Source: Alteromonas genovensis
GTDB lineage: Bacteria; Pseudomonadota; Gammaproteobacteria; Enterobacterales; Alteromonadaceae
Reading direction: 5' to 3'
NCBI RefSeq assembly: GCF_010500895.1
Contig: NZ_JAAAWO010000004.1
Location: 1-64,000 of the forward strand
DNA: 64,000 nucleotides
Part shown: positions 12,849 through 20,453 of the stretch, one piece after another
Layout of the letters: each line of letters opens with the position of its first letter
How positions within the stretch are numbered: position 1 is the stretch's first letter
Position numbers and translations under genes: made by a program
Notes under the pieces: model-generated
Told to the model about the DNA's origin: nothing
Seen by the model: the letters and a program-made list of their open reading frames with translations, nothing else
The model's database searches: none

Positions 12849-13223
12849 TTACTTGATTTCAACTTCAGCGCCAGCTTCAGTTAGAGTCGTTTTAAGTTCT
12901 TCAGCTTCTTCTTTGCTTACGCCTTCTTTGATAGCTTTAGGAGCAGATTCAACTACTTCTTTAGCTTCTTTAAGACCTAGGCCAGTCGCGCCGCGAACTG
13001 CTTTGATAACTGCAACTTTGTTAGCACCGAATGAAGTCATTACAACGTCAAATTCAGTTTTCTCTTCAACAGCAGCAGCTTCACCGCCTGCAGCAGGACC
13101 AGCAACAGCAACAGCTGCAGCAGATACGTTGAATTTTTCTTCAGCTGCTTCGATTAGCTCAACCAATTCCATAACTGGCATTTCAGCAATCGCGTTTAAA
13201 ATATCTTCTTTAGTTAGAGCCAT
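12849..13223 (-). CDS. rplL: 50S ribosomal protein L7/L12
   Basis: L7/L12 forms the multimeric stalk of the 50S subunit that recruits translational GTPases. The 124-residue acidic product shows the N-terminal dimerisation helix ([20 protein letters not shown]), an Ala/Val/Gly-rich hinge around residues 35-52, and the C-terminal domain with the conserved [12 protein letters not shown] segment. It follows rplJ by 57 nt and is followed by the attenuator. L12 in complex with L10 normally represses the rplJL cistrons, and an L10-type leader is present upstream. Confidence 0.98.
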   Translation of the reverse strand: MALTKEDILNAIAEMPVMELVELIEAAEEKFNVSAAAVAVAGPAAGGEAAAVEEKTEFDVVMTSFGANKVAVIKAVRGATGLGLKEAKEVVESAPKAIKEGVSKEEAEELKTTLTEAGAEVEIK

Positions 13224-13280
13224 GTTCTCTAAACTCCTGGGGTTTTAATGTTAAAAAAATCAATATGCCAAAAACGAAAA

Positions 13281-13799
13281 TTACTTCTCGTCTTTGATCG
13301 CCGCCAATACGCGCACAAACTTGCCAGGAACTTCGTTGATTGTTTGAACGAATTTCCCAACTGGTGCTTTGAAGGTCGCAAGTAGTCTTGCAAGCGCTTC
13401 GTCGCGAGTTGGAAGTGAAGCAACTGCGTCCAATTTCTCTGGACCAAGTAGACCACTACCAATTGAAAGTGCTGTTACGTTAAGCTTATCGTTGGTCTTA
13501 CCGAAGTCTTTAAAAAGACGTGCCGCACCGCCTGGTGCGTCGATAGAGAAACCATAGATAAGCGGACCTGTAAGTGCGCTTTCTAAGTCTGCAAATTTGC
13601 TGTCTGCCAATGCACGCTTAGCTAGTGTGTTACGTACAACCTTTAGGTATACGCCTTGCTCACGAGCTTTTATGCGAAGGTCAGTCAGTTCTGCAACTTC
13701 CATCCCACGGTATTCAGCGACGGCAACGGATAGAGCGCGAGACGCAACTTCAGATACCTCTGCTACGATCTCTTTTTTTGCTGCTAAACCTAGTGCCAC
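13281..13799 (-). CDS. rplJ: 50S ribosomal protein L10
   Basis: L10 anchors the L7/L12 stalk to 23S rRNA. I place the start at the GTG at 13799, giving 172 residues beginning [19 protein letters not shown] (initiator read as Met). This aligns residue for residue with E. coli [19 protein letters not shown], and the start is preceded by AAGAGGTG at 6-nt spacing. An in-frame GTG three codons upstream (13808) lies inside the ribosome binding site and is less likely. The conserved VRNTLAKRA and [10 protein letters not shown] segments are present. The 309-nt upstream interval holds the L10 leader. Confidence 0.96.
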   Translation of the reverse strand: MALGLAAKKEIVAEVSEVASRALSVAVAEYRGMEVAELTDLRIKAREQGVYLKVVRNTLAKRALADSKFADLESALTGPLIYGFSIDAPGGAARLFKDFGKTNDKLNVTALSIGSGLLGPEKLDAVASLPTRDEALARLLATFKAPVGKFVQTINEVPGKFVRVLAAIKDEK

Positions 13800-13808
13800 T
13801 GAGTTCAC

Positions 13809-14060
13809 CTCTTTGTATCTGACATTGTTGATAGTTACCTATCATCGCCGTCAGGGTTCACAGATTGATACCAAACATCATATTTGGTACCGCTCTACGG
13901 TGTTTGTTATCCCAGAGAGTCTGAGTCAAACCACCGTCTGCGCAGGTTGTTCTATTAAGCAGTATGTTGACTGTGAAAGCTCTCTTACTTCTTTCACCAC
14001 ACCGCACCTGCGGTCTTGGACGGGAGTTGTTTACTAGTACTGCTATGTACACAACTCCAA
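13809..14060 (-). promoter_or_regulatory. L10-type ribosomal protein leader (autoregulatory RNA)
   Basis: This gene-free interval between rplA and rplJ transcribes into an RNA with blocks resembling the E. coli rplJ leader. These include AAGACCGCAGGTGCGGTG near 14001-14022 and CCTGCGCAGACGGTGG near 13930-13946, which are complementary in part, and further stems nearer rplJ (GGTACCAAATATGATGTTTG region). In E. coli the L10-(L12)4 complex binds this leader and represses rplJ and rplL. The position is exactly that of the known leader. Boundaries are approximate. A covariance search against the L10_leader model would settle it. Confidence 0.75.
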
Positions 14061-14108
14061 CCCATAACCTTTAAGAGAACTAACGGGCAATGCCCACTAG
14101 CTTCAAAA

Positions 14109-14804
14109 CTATAGACCTACAGAAGCCTTATCAAGAGATACACCGGCACCCATTGTGGTGCTTAGGCTGATCTTCTGGATATACACACCTTTCGCAGAAG
14201 AAGGCTTAGCTTTCTTCAATGCTTCAAGTAGTGCTTCAAGGTTTTCTTGAATTTGGTTAGCTTCAAATGCAATCTTACCTAAGCTTGCGTGGATGATACC
14301 GTTTTTATCATTGCGGTAACGAACCTGACCAGCTTTTGCATTTTTAACAGCAGTAGCAACGTCTGGCGTTACTGTGCCTGTTTTAGGGTTTGGCATTAGG
14401 CCACGTGGACCTAAGATTTGACCTAGTTGGCCAACAACGCGCATCGCGTCTGGGCTAGCAACTACTACGTCAAAGTTCATTTCGCCTTTCTTAACTTGTT
14501 CAGCTAAGTCTTCCATACCAACGATGTCCGCACCAGCTTCTTTAGCCGCTTCTGCGTTTGCGCCTTGAGTAAATACCGCTACGCGTACATCTTTACCAGT
14601 ACCGTTAGGTAGTACAGTTGCACCACGAACGTTTTGGTCAGATTTCTTAGCGTCGATACCAAGGTTTACAGCAACGTCAACACTCTCAGCGAATTTAGCA
14701 GTCGCTAATTCTTTTAGAAGTGCAACTGCTTCGTTGATTTCATACTCTTTAGTTGAGTCAACTTTGTCACGTACTAGACGAGCGCGTTTTGTTAATTTAG
14801 CCAT
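14109..14804 (-). CDS. rplA: 50S ribosomal protein L1
   Basis: L1 binds 23S rRNA at the mobile stalk near the E site and represses its own operon in E. coli by binding the rplK-rplA mRNA. The 231-residue product begins [20 protein letters not shown] and contains the conserved [18 protein letters not shown] segment. The start codon is only 4 nt after the rplK stop, so the two are translationally coupled. Length and sequence are typical (E. coli 234). Confidence 0.98.
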   Translation of the reverse strand: MAKLTKRARLVRDKVDSTKEYEINEAVALLKELATAKFAESVDVAVNLGIDAKKSDQNVRGATVLPNGTGKDVRVAVFTQGANAEAAKEAGADIVGMEDLAEQVKKGEMNFDVVVASPDAMRVVGQLGQILGPRGLMPNPKTGTVTPDVATAVKNAKAGQVRYRNDKNGIIHASLGKIAFEANQIQENLEALLEALKKAKPSSAKGVYIQKISLSTTMGAGVSLDKASVGL

Positions 14805-14808
14805 TCGA

Positions 14809-15237
14809 TTAGTCCTCTACGTTCAAGCCCATTGAGCGAGCAGAACCCGCGATAGTGCGTACCGCTGCATCTAGATCAGCAGCTGTTAAGTCTGGCTCTT
14901 TAGTTTTAGCAATCTCTTCTAACTGAGCGGTGGTAACTTTACCCACTTTCTCAGTGTTAGGACGGCCAGAACCGCTCTTGATGCCAGCTGCCTTCTTAAG
15001 AAGGTATGACGCAGGAGGAGTCTTCGTTTCGAATGTAAAAGAACGGTCTTCGTACACAGTAATTTCTACTGGTACTGGAGCACCCTTCTCTAGGCTGTCA
15101 GTCTTTGCATTGAAAGCCTTACAGAATTCCATGATGTTCACACCGTGTTGACCTAGTGCAGGACCAACTGGTGGACTTGGGTTAGCAGCGCCTGCCGCAA
15201 CCTGAAGCTTGATAATACCGCTTACTTTTTTAGCCAT
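14809..15237 (-). CDS. rplK: 50S ribosomal protein L11
   Basis: L11 forms part of the GTPase-associated centre and is needed for RelA activation. The 142-residue product begins [20 protein letters not shown] and carries the conserved [19 protein letters not shown] segment and the C-terminal [10 protein letters not shown]. It is the first gene of the rplKAJL-rpoBC unit. A near-consensus promoter lies 91 nt upstream, and the diguanylate cyclase gene ends beyond that promoter. Confidence 0.98.
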   Translation of the reverse strand: MAKKVSGIIKLQVAAGAANPSPPVGPALGQHGVNIMEFCKAFNAKTDSLEKGAPVPVEITVYEDRSFTFETKTPPASYLLKKAAGIKSGSGRPNTEKVGKVTTAQLEEIAKTKEPDLTAADLDAAVRTIAGSARSMGLNVED

Positions 15238-15327
15238 TTTAAATGCTCTCTTGTTTGGGTCTAACGCCTCGCAAATACAGAGAATATTTGCTCAATTGGC
15301 TTCCCGTTTCCGTTTAAAAGGGCGCGC

Positions 15328-15356
15328 ATTATAAGGGCTGATTAATTGCTATGCAA
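15328..15356 (-). promoter_or_regulatory. Sigma70-type promoter for rplKAJL-rpoBC
   Basis: On the minus strand TTGCAT (15356-15351) is followed after 17 bp by TATAAT (15333-15328). The bases right after the -10 box are GCGCGCCC, a GC-rich discriminator of the kind seen at promoters repressed by ppGpp in the stringent response. The expected start is near 15321, leaving a leader of about 85 nt before rplK. Confidence 0.8.
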
Positions 15357-15461
15357 GCCCCTACGTGATTAAAAAACGATCTTAATCGCAAATAGGGCCT
15401 AAATGTTTGAAAAGTGCAAGAACAAATAGCTTAACTATTTAAATGTGATGGCGCGGATTTC

Positions 15462-16463
15462 TTAAGCACTGGCTTTTTTGTATCTGTCTCTGCCATTTGA
15501 CTTAGCCGCGTATAGTGCTGTGTCTGCTTGCGTGAAGGAATGTTCTACACTTTTCGCCTGGGAAAAAGCGCAGTACCCGGCGCTCGCCGTCATCGATATG
15601 TGTCCTTGGTCACATGGTACCTTCAGTAAACGTATATGCGTCATTACCCGCTCTAAGTACACTCGCGCTTGTTCACAAGAACAGTTGGTCAACAACACGA
15701 TAAACTCTTCGCCTCCCCAACGGCCCACAACATCTGTGGGCCGTGCCTGTGACAATAAACAATCGGCAAACACTTTTATCGCTTCATCCCCTACTGGGTG
15801 GCCGTGTGTATCGTTTATCTGCTTGAAGTGATCAATATCGAACAGGATTAATACAGAATCTTCCCCTTTTCTAAATTGCCCATGCCACTGCAAATCCATA
15901 AATGATTGTACAAAGCGTCTGTTTTTTAACCCTGTCAGCGGGTCGGTTATCGCATTAAGAGTCGCTTGCTTGGCATACCTTGCGTGTTCTTTCTTCGCAA
16001 TGTGTATTTGCCGAAGTCGCATAGAAAACCGCAAAATATGCTCATCCAGTTTATAGAGTAATGCAGCGGGTAACCTCGTGTCTGGCGCTCTAAGCATAGA
16101 AACAAAAGTGGGAATAGACGGCTGACTTTCAGCGCCAGTATGAATTCTTGTTAGCTGAATTGGGAAGCTGCCTGAACGTCGTCCGACGGTATCCCCGATA
16201 TTGGTGAGGCATGTTGTATTAAGCGACTTAGAAGAAAGAGTAAATAGGTCTGTTATGCAATGAGCATCATGGATATGAGGCACTACGTCATTTAGTTGTC
16301 TATTATAGCCAACAATTTTGCCACTTAGGTTCGTAACAACGGCAGCTTCTGTAACGTTTGCCAGTATAGATGCTATGCCTAGCTTGCTGGTATCAGCCTG
16401 TTGGGTGTCAGTATTTTCATCAGTGCTTTCAAAAGGAACACTACTGGACGCCAAAGTACTCAT
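15462..16463 (-). CDS. Diguanylate cyclase (PAS-like + GGDEF)
   Basis: Diguanylate cyclases make cyclic di-GMP from two GTP. The C-terminal GGDEF domain has the active-site GGEEF (GRWGGEEFIVLL). A product-inhibition I-site RPTD lies exactly five residues before it, so the enzyme is probably active and feedback regulated. Before it is a helix rich in charged residues, then a PAS-like N-terminal domain (ANVTEAAVVTNLSGKIVGYN). No membrane segments are seen. I start at the ATG at 16463 (333 residues), with AAGG 9 nt upstream. An in-frame ATG lies three codons further up, and the frame is open to 16529. The start overlaps the end of the upstream gene by 23 nt, implying translational coupling and a shared signal. 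The location between nusG and rplK is unusual. Confidence 0.9.
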   Translation of the reverse strand: MSTLASSSVPFESTDENTDTQQADTSKLGIASILANVTEAAVVTNLSGKIVGYNRQLNDVVPHIHDAHCITDLFTLSSKSLNTTCLTNIGDTVGRRSGSFPIQLTRIHTGAESQPSIPTFVSMLRAPDTRLPAALLYKLDEHILRFSMRLRQIHIAKKEHARYAKQATLNAITDPLTGLKNRRFVQSFMDLQWHGQFRKGEDSVLILFDIDHFKQINDTHGHPVGDEAIKVFADCLLSQARPTDVVGRWGGEEFIVLLTNCSCEQARVYLERVMTHIRLLKVPCDQGHISMTASAGYCAFSQAKSVEHSFTQADTALYAAKSNGRDRYKKASA

Positions 16464-16875
16464 GAGCAACATCCTTATGATCTTGTTGTGGCTTAAGATG
16501 CACGACAACGTGACAATGCCCATCTCCATTAGCGATTGTTTTATTTAACTCTACAGCAGCATAACCATTTTCTGAGGAAACTATCTTACCAAATACATTC
16601 GCAGTCATATGGCAAAGAGGCTGCTTACCGACCACATTGACTCCAAATGGACATAATGAATTTTGCAATACAATGGTATCGGGAGTGATGGTTGAAACAC
16701 TGAAACGGCCCCCTATCCGTCGTTTTAAATCCACAAGTACCTGTGCGATGACTTCAGGAGACATTCTCTCGTTACCTAACTGAGCTTTATATTTTTCATG
16801 AAACATGGCTCCAACATGGTCCGCGACCATACCTACGAAGCCTTTTGACTCCTCGGTGCCAATAACATCTTCCAT
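16441..16875 (-). CDS. Small cysteine-containing sensor-like protein (methanogen output domain 1 type)
   Basis: The 144-residue product has no membrane segment. Its second half reads as a compact domain with a CPFG motif, LCHMTANVFG, then AAVELNKTIANGDGHC ending in alternating hydrophobic residues (HVVVHL). I recognise this pattern as that of proteins annotated with methanogen output domain 1, whose function is poorly known. Paired cysteines suggest a metal, redox or small-ligand sensor, which is inference. It overlaps the diguanylate cyclase gene by 23 nt, so it may control cyclic di-GMP synthesis. The ATG at 16875 is only a fallback start: the frame stays open and looks coding for 36 codons further upstream, to a stop at 16984-16986, but without ATG, GTG or TTG. 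The domain name is recalled, not searched. Confidence 0.7.
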   Translation of the reverse strand: MEDVIGTEESKGFVGMVADHVGAMFHEKYKAQLGNERMSPEVIAQVLVDLKRRIGGRFSVSTITPDTIVLQNSLCPFGVNVVGKQPLCHMTANVFGKIVSSENGYAAVELNKTIANGDGHCHVVVHLKPQQDHKDVAHEYFGVQ

Positions 16876-17042
16876 GAGCGTTTCCAGCTCTAATAAGATA
16901 GTTTGATAGAAGGACGCTTCATCAATGTCGATTTGTTTACACGCAATGCGCTGCTCTAAAGTATCGATAGCGTTGACCTCTTCTTATTAACTATACTTTA
17001 GTATTAGGCTAACTTGACTCGTTGTGCAAATAAAAATTGGGC

Positions 17043-17070
17043 AAAAAAAAGCCCGCTAAAAGCGGGCTTT
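17043..17070 (-). terminator. Rho-independent terminator after nusG
   Basis: On the minus strand AAAGCCCGCT-TTT-AGCGGGC is followed by eight T residues. It starts about 20 nt after the nusG stop codon and ends the tRNA-Trp-secE-nusG transcript before the sensor/cyclase pair. Confidence 0.9.
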
Positions 17071-17088
17071 ACATGATATGCCTAGTGA

Positions 17089-17637
17089 CTAACCTTTCTC
17101 TACCTGACCGAACTCTAGGTCTACCGGTGTAGAACGACCAAAGATAAGTACCGATACTTTTACGCGGCTCTTTTCGTAGTCTACTTCTTCTACCACACCG
17201 TTGAAGTCGGCAAATGGACCGTCTGTAACGCGTACCACTTCACCTGGCTCAAACAATGTCTTCGGCTTAGGCTTATCTACCGACTCTTCAAGACGGTTTA
17301 AGATAGCATCGGCTTCCTTAGGAGTAATTGGCATTGGGCGGTCTGAAGTGCCACCAATAAAACCAAGAACGCGAGGAACACTTTTCACTAAATGCCATGA
17401 ATCTTCATTCATTGCCATTTCGACTAGCACGTAACCAGGATAAAACTTGCGCTCAGACTTACGCTTTTGACCAGCGCGCATCTCAACAACTTCTTCTGTT
17501 GGCACAAGTATTTGGCCGAAGTGCTCTTCCATGTTGTGCATTTTGATGTATTCAAGAAGGGTTTTCTTGACTCGAGCTTCATACTGAGAAAATGCTTGTA
17601 CTACGTACCATCTCTTTTTAATTTCTTCTTCAGACAT
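17089..17637 (-). CDS. nusG: Transcription termination/antitermination factor NusG
   Basis: NusG binds RNA polymerase through its N-terminal NGN domain and links it to Rho or ribosomal protein S10 through its C-terminal KOW domain. The 182-residue product (E. coli 181) begins [20 protein letters not shown]. It has the NGN core ([19 protein letters not shown]) and the KOW segment ([20 protein letters not shown]). It starts 3 nt after secE and is followed by a strong terminator. Nothing is unusual. Confidence 0.98.
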   Translation of the reverse strand: MSEEEIKKRWYVVQAFSQYEARVKKTLLEYIKMHNMEEHFGQILVPTEEVVEMRAGQKRKSERKFYPGYVLVEMAMNEDSWHLVKSVPRVLGFIGGTSDRPMPITPKEADAILNRLEESVDKPKPKTLFEPGEVVRVTDGPFADFNGVVEEVDYEKSRVKVSVLIFGRSTPVDLEFGQVEKG

Positions 17638-17640
17638 ACG

Positions 17641-18018
17641 TTATGCTCCGATTCCCGTTATAAAGCCAACTACACGAACGATGATCCCGTCTAGTCCCCA
17701 TAAAATAAGTGCCATAACCAAGGTTGCAGCCAAAACAATCAATGTGGTTTGGTTAGCTTCTTGACGTGTAGGCCATACTACTTTGCGTACTTCAGTACGT
17801 GACTCTTTAGCAAAGCTTAAAAACGCACTACCTTTGTTTGTAGATGCAGCAATAAAGCCAGCCACTACAGCAACAACTACCGCTGCAAGAGCGCGATATA
17901 ATACCGAAAGTTCACCGTATACTGTGTTGGCAGTAACCAACCCTGCAAGTAGTGCAAAAACCACTACCCATTTAAACATGTCCAACCCGTTGGACTGATT
18001 TTCCGTCTTTTCGCTCAT
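17641..18018 (-). CDS. secE: Preprotein translocase subunit SecE
   Basis: SecE clamps SecY in the inner-membrane protein-export channel. The 125-residue product has three hydrophobic segments (about residues 14-31, 36-54 and 92-114), as in the three-helix form of E. coli (127 residues). The conserved amphipathic stretch before the last helix reads FAKESRTEVRKVVWPTRQEA. It is co-transcribed with the upstream tRNA-Trp and with nusG, 3 nt downstream. Confidence 0.97.
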   Translation of the reverse strand: MSEKTENQSNGLDMFKWVVVFALLAGLVTANTVYGELSVLYRALAAVVVAVVAGFIAASTNKGSAFLSFAKESRTEVRKVVWPTRQEANQTTLIVLAATLVMALILWGLDGIIVRVVGFITGIGA

Positions 18019-18076
18019 GTCACGATCCTAGCACTACAGCGTCGTTTTCTTGCGTTACACGCGCAAGTTAATAATT

Positions 18077-18153
18077 TGGCAGGGGTGGAGGGACTCGAAC
18101 CCCCAACCATCGGTTTTGGAGACCGCTGTTCTACCAATTCGAACTACACCCCT
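18077..18153 (-). tRNA. trpT: tRNA-Trp (anticodon CCA)
   Basis: The minus strand folds as a full cloverleaf. The acceptor arm AGGGGTG pairs with CACCCCT and the 3' CCA is encoded. The anticodon loop is CTCCAAA (anticodon CCA) on a CGGT/ACCG stem, and the T-loop is GTTCGAGTC. It lies 58 nt upstream of secE and shares a promoter with it. The E. coli tRNA cluster before tuf-secE has other tRNAs, so the linkage of a Trp tRNA to secE-nusG is a local trait. Confidence 0.96.
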
Positions 18154-18246
18154 GTGGCGTTTTTACTCTTAAAATTTGCTTACACTACCCTTGTGATTTG
18201 TGCGTCTTTTCGAAGGAAAGTGCGGTATCGCAAGGGAGGGACGCGT

Positions 18247-18274
18247 ATTATACTTAACCACTTTCAAGTTACAA
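18247..18274 (-). promoter_or_regulatory. Sigma70-type promoter for tRNA-Trp-secE-nusG
   Basis: On the minus strand TTGTAA (18274-18269) lies 16 bp from a perfect TATAAT (18252-18247), followed by ACGCGTCCC, a GC-rich discriminator. The expected start near 18240 leaves about 87 nt of leader before the tRNA. Confidence 0.75.
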
Positions 18275-18320
18275 GCGGTTTATTCCCCTCCTACTGTGCA
18301 TATCGCTAACGGGGCGTGGG

Positions 18321-20162
18321 TTATTCCACGCCTATGAATCCACCCGTTTGATGCGCCCACAGCTTGGCATAAATACCGTTATAAGCAATTAGCTCGCTAT
18401 GGGTGCCCTGCTCAACAATTTGACCTTTGTCTAGCACTAGTAATCTGTCCATTTGGGCGATGGTTGATAACCTGTGAGCAATAGCTAACACCGTTTTTCC
18501 TTCCATCACTTTATCTAAACAGGCTTGAATGGCTGCTTCAACTTCTGAATCTAGCGCCGATGTCGCCTCATCTAAAATGAGCACTGGGGCGTCTTTTAAT
18601 AGCACACGGGCAATCGCTATTCGCTGTCGTTGCCCGCCAGACAGTTTAATACCGCGCTCTCCAACGTGAGCATCGTACCCTGTGCGTCCCTGATTATCAG
18701 TAAGAGTTAATATGAAGTCGTGGGCTTCCGCTTGTTTCGCCGCTTTAATCATATCTGCTTCGCCTGCGTCGGTGCGTCCGTACAGAATATTGTCACGCAC
18801 TGAGCGGTGCATCAGTGATGTATCTTGGGTCACCATACTGATTTTAGCTCGCAGTGTTTCTTGCCCAACCTCAGTAATGTCCTGACCATCAATTACGATT
18901 CGCCCGCTTTGCGTATCGTAAAAACGCATCAATAAATTAACGAGTGTGGATTTACCTGCACCAGAGCGACCTACCAAGCCTACTTTCTCACCGGGCTTAA
19001 TGGTTAAATCTAATTGCCTGAACACATCGATAGGCTGATTGTTTGCACCTGAGTAAGAGAAGTTAACATTATCAAAATGAATTTTACCGCCGCCTACGTT
19101 CAATGCATCGGCATGGGGCTTATCTTTAACCGCTACTGGCTGCGCAAGGGTATTCATACCGTCTTGCACTGTTCCTAGGTTTTCAAATAACCCAGACACC
19201 TCCCACATTATCCAATGGGACATGCCGTTTAGTCGCAAGCATAAGCTAACCGCAATGGCGATATCTCCAGGGGTCGCAATCTGCTCCAACCAAAGAAATA
19301 CTGATAGCGCGCCTATTGTGAAGATCAAAATGGCGTTTGCCATCTCAACACAGAATTCAAGAATGGTAACAAGGCGCATTTGTGGATACACCGTTTGCAA
19401 AAAGCCGTCCATGCTCTCTTTGGCATAGTCTGCTTCTCTGCGGCTGTGAGAGAAAAGTTTAACCGTGGTGATATTGGTGTAGCTGTCGACTATCCGCCCA
19501 GTCATTAATGAGCGAGCATCGGCTTGCGCTTGTGAAACCGCTTTTAGCTTTGGTACGAGTACCCGCAAAATACCAATATACACAAAGAACCACACCACTA
19601 GTGGAAGCGCTAATCGCCAGTCAGTACTAAATACCAGCACCACCATAGAGATAAAATAAACGCTGATATACACCAACAAATCGAGCATTTTGGTGACTGT
19701 TTCTCGCACGGAAAGCGCGGTTTGCATTACCTTTGTGGCCACGCGACCGGCAAACTCATTGTGAAAGAAGGTAAGACTTTGTCCGAGTAAATATCGGTGG
19801 GCCTGCCACCTTATTCGCATAGGGTAATTGCCCATCAGCGATTGGCGAGAGAACAATGAACGCAAAAAGATAAATGCAGGAATAAAGACAAGAACCGTTA
19901 GCCCCATTCCGATCAACGTAAACTTCTGCTCTTCTAAGAACGTTTCTCGACTTTGCTCTGAAAACCAATCGACAAGCTGTCCCAAAAAGCCAAATAGCGC
20001 CACTTCTAACATCGCCACTATGGCACTTAACACCGAAACGGTCAGGATGATATGCCACATGCCTTTCGTGTAGTACTTACAAAATGCGACTAACCCCTTA
20101 GGCGGTTGCGTGGGCGGCGTATCTGGAAAAGGCTGTGTGAGCCTTTCAAAAAAAGAAAACAT
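18321..20162 (-). CDS. ABC exporter, fused permease and ATPase (MsbA/multidrug type)
   Basis: The 613-residue product is a half-transporter. About six hydrophobic segments lie in residues 40-310 (type I exporter fold) and an ATPase domain follows from about residue 350. The ATPase has Walker A GRSGAGKSTL, the signature LSGGQRQRIAIARVLL, Walker B VLILDEATSALDSE and the H-loop in IAHRLSTI. It should work as a homodimer in the inner membrane and export lipids, drugs or peptides. The substrate cannot be told. It is a single gene between tRNA-Trp and the divergent DUF5916 gene. A GGCGTGG/CCACGCC stem overlaps its stop codon (18313-18332) but has no T-tract. Confidence 0.9.
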   Translation of the reverse strand: MFSFFERLTQPFPDTPPTQPPKGLVAFCKYYTKGMWHIILTVSVLSAIVAMLEVALFGFLGQLVDWFSEQSRETFLEEQKFTLIGMGLTVLVFIPAFIFLRSLFSRQSLMGNYPMRIRWQAHRYLLGQSLTFFHNEFAGRVATKVMQTALSVRETVTKMLDLLVYISVYFISMVVLVFSTDWRLALPLVVWFFVYIGILRVLVPKLKAVSQAQADARSLMTGRIVDSYTNITTVKLFSHSRREADYAKESMDGFLQTVYPQMRLVTILEFCVEMANAILIFTIGALSVFLWLEQIATPGDIAIAVSLCLRLNGMSHWIMWEVSGLFENLGTVQDGMNTLAQPVAVKDKPHADALNVGGGKIHFDNVNFSYSGANNQPIDVFRQLDLTIKPGEKVGLVGRSGAGKSTLVNLLMRFYDTQSGRIVIDGQDITEVGQETLRAKISMVTQDTSLMHRSVRDNILYGRTDAGEADMIKAAKQAEAHDFILTLTDNQGRTGYDAHVGERGIKLSGGQRQRIAIARVLLKDAPVLILDEATSALDSEVEAAIQACLDKVMEGKTVLAIAHRLSTIAQMDRLLVLDKGQIVEQGTHSELIAYNGIYAKLWAHQTGGFIGVE

Positions 20163-20453
20163 GCAAAAACTCTTTTTGTTATTGAATCGCCAGATGCGTA
20201 CTGCATCTCGGCGTTAAGATTTACGTTGAGGTGAGTACGCAATTCTACACGATATGTTCAGTCAATTAATTAACTCCTTGATGAAAATCACTAGAGATAG
20301 AGTGGATAAAGGGCGTAATGACTGAGCATGTATTTTGCTATCAGTCTTTCGTTAAGCTTCCTGTTATATGCGATTAACATTCTTTTGACATTTAACGGGA
20401 TGCTTCATACTTCTTACATAAAAACTATAACAACAAAAAAGACGTTTAAAAAA
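20163..20453. other. Divergent intergenic region between the ABC exporter and DUF5916 gene
   Basis: This 291-nt AT-rich interval should hold both promoters. The best candidate for the plus strand is TTGACA at 20385-20390 with a weak TACTTC 17 bp downstream (20408-20413). Its expected start, around 20420, supports the ATG at 20454 as the start of the DUF5916 gene. I see no other structure. Confidence 0.35.

Noticed and set aside
12715..13248. 177-codon plus-strand open frame opposite rplL
   Set aside because: It is an antisense frame over the highly conserved rplL gene and the rplL-rpoB gap; the Ser/Ala-rich composition comes from reading the complement of rplL codons.
13858..14052. 64-codon minus-strand frame between rplA and rplJ
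   Set aside because: It lies in the L10 leader RNA, has no ribosome binding site and no protein-like features.
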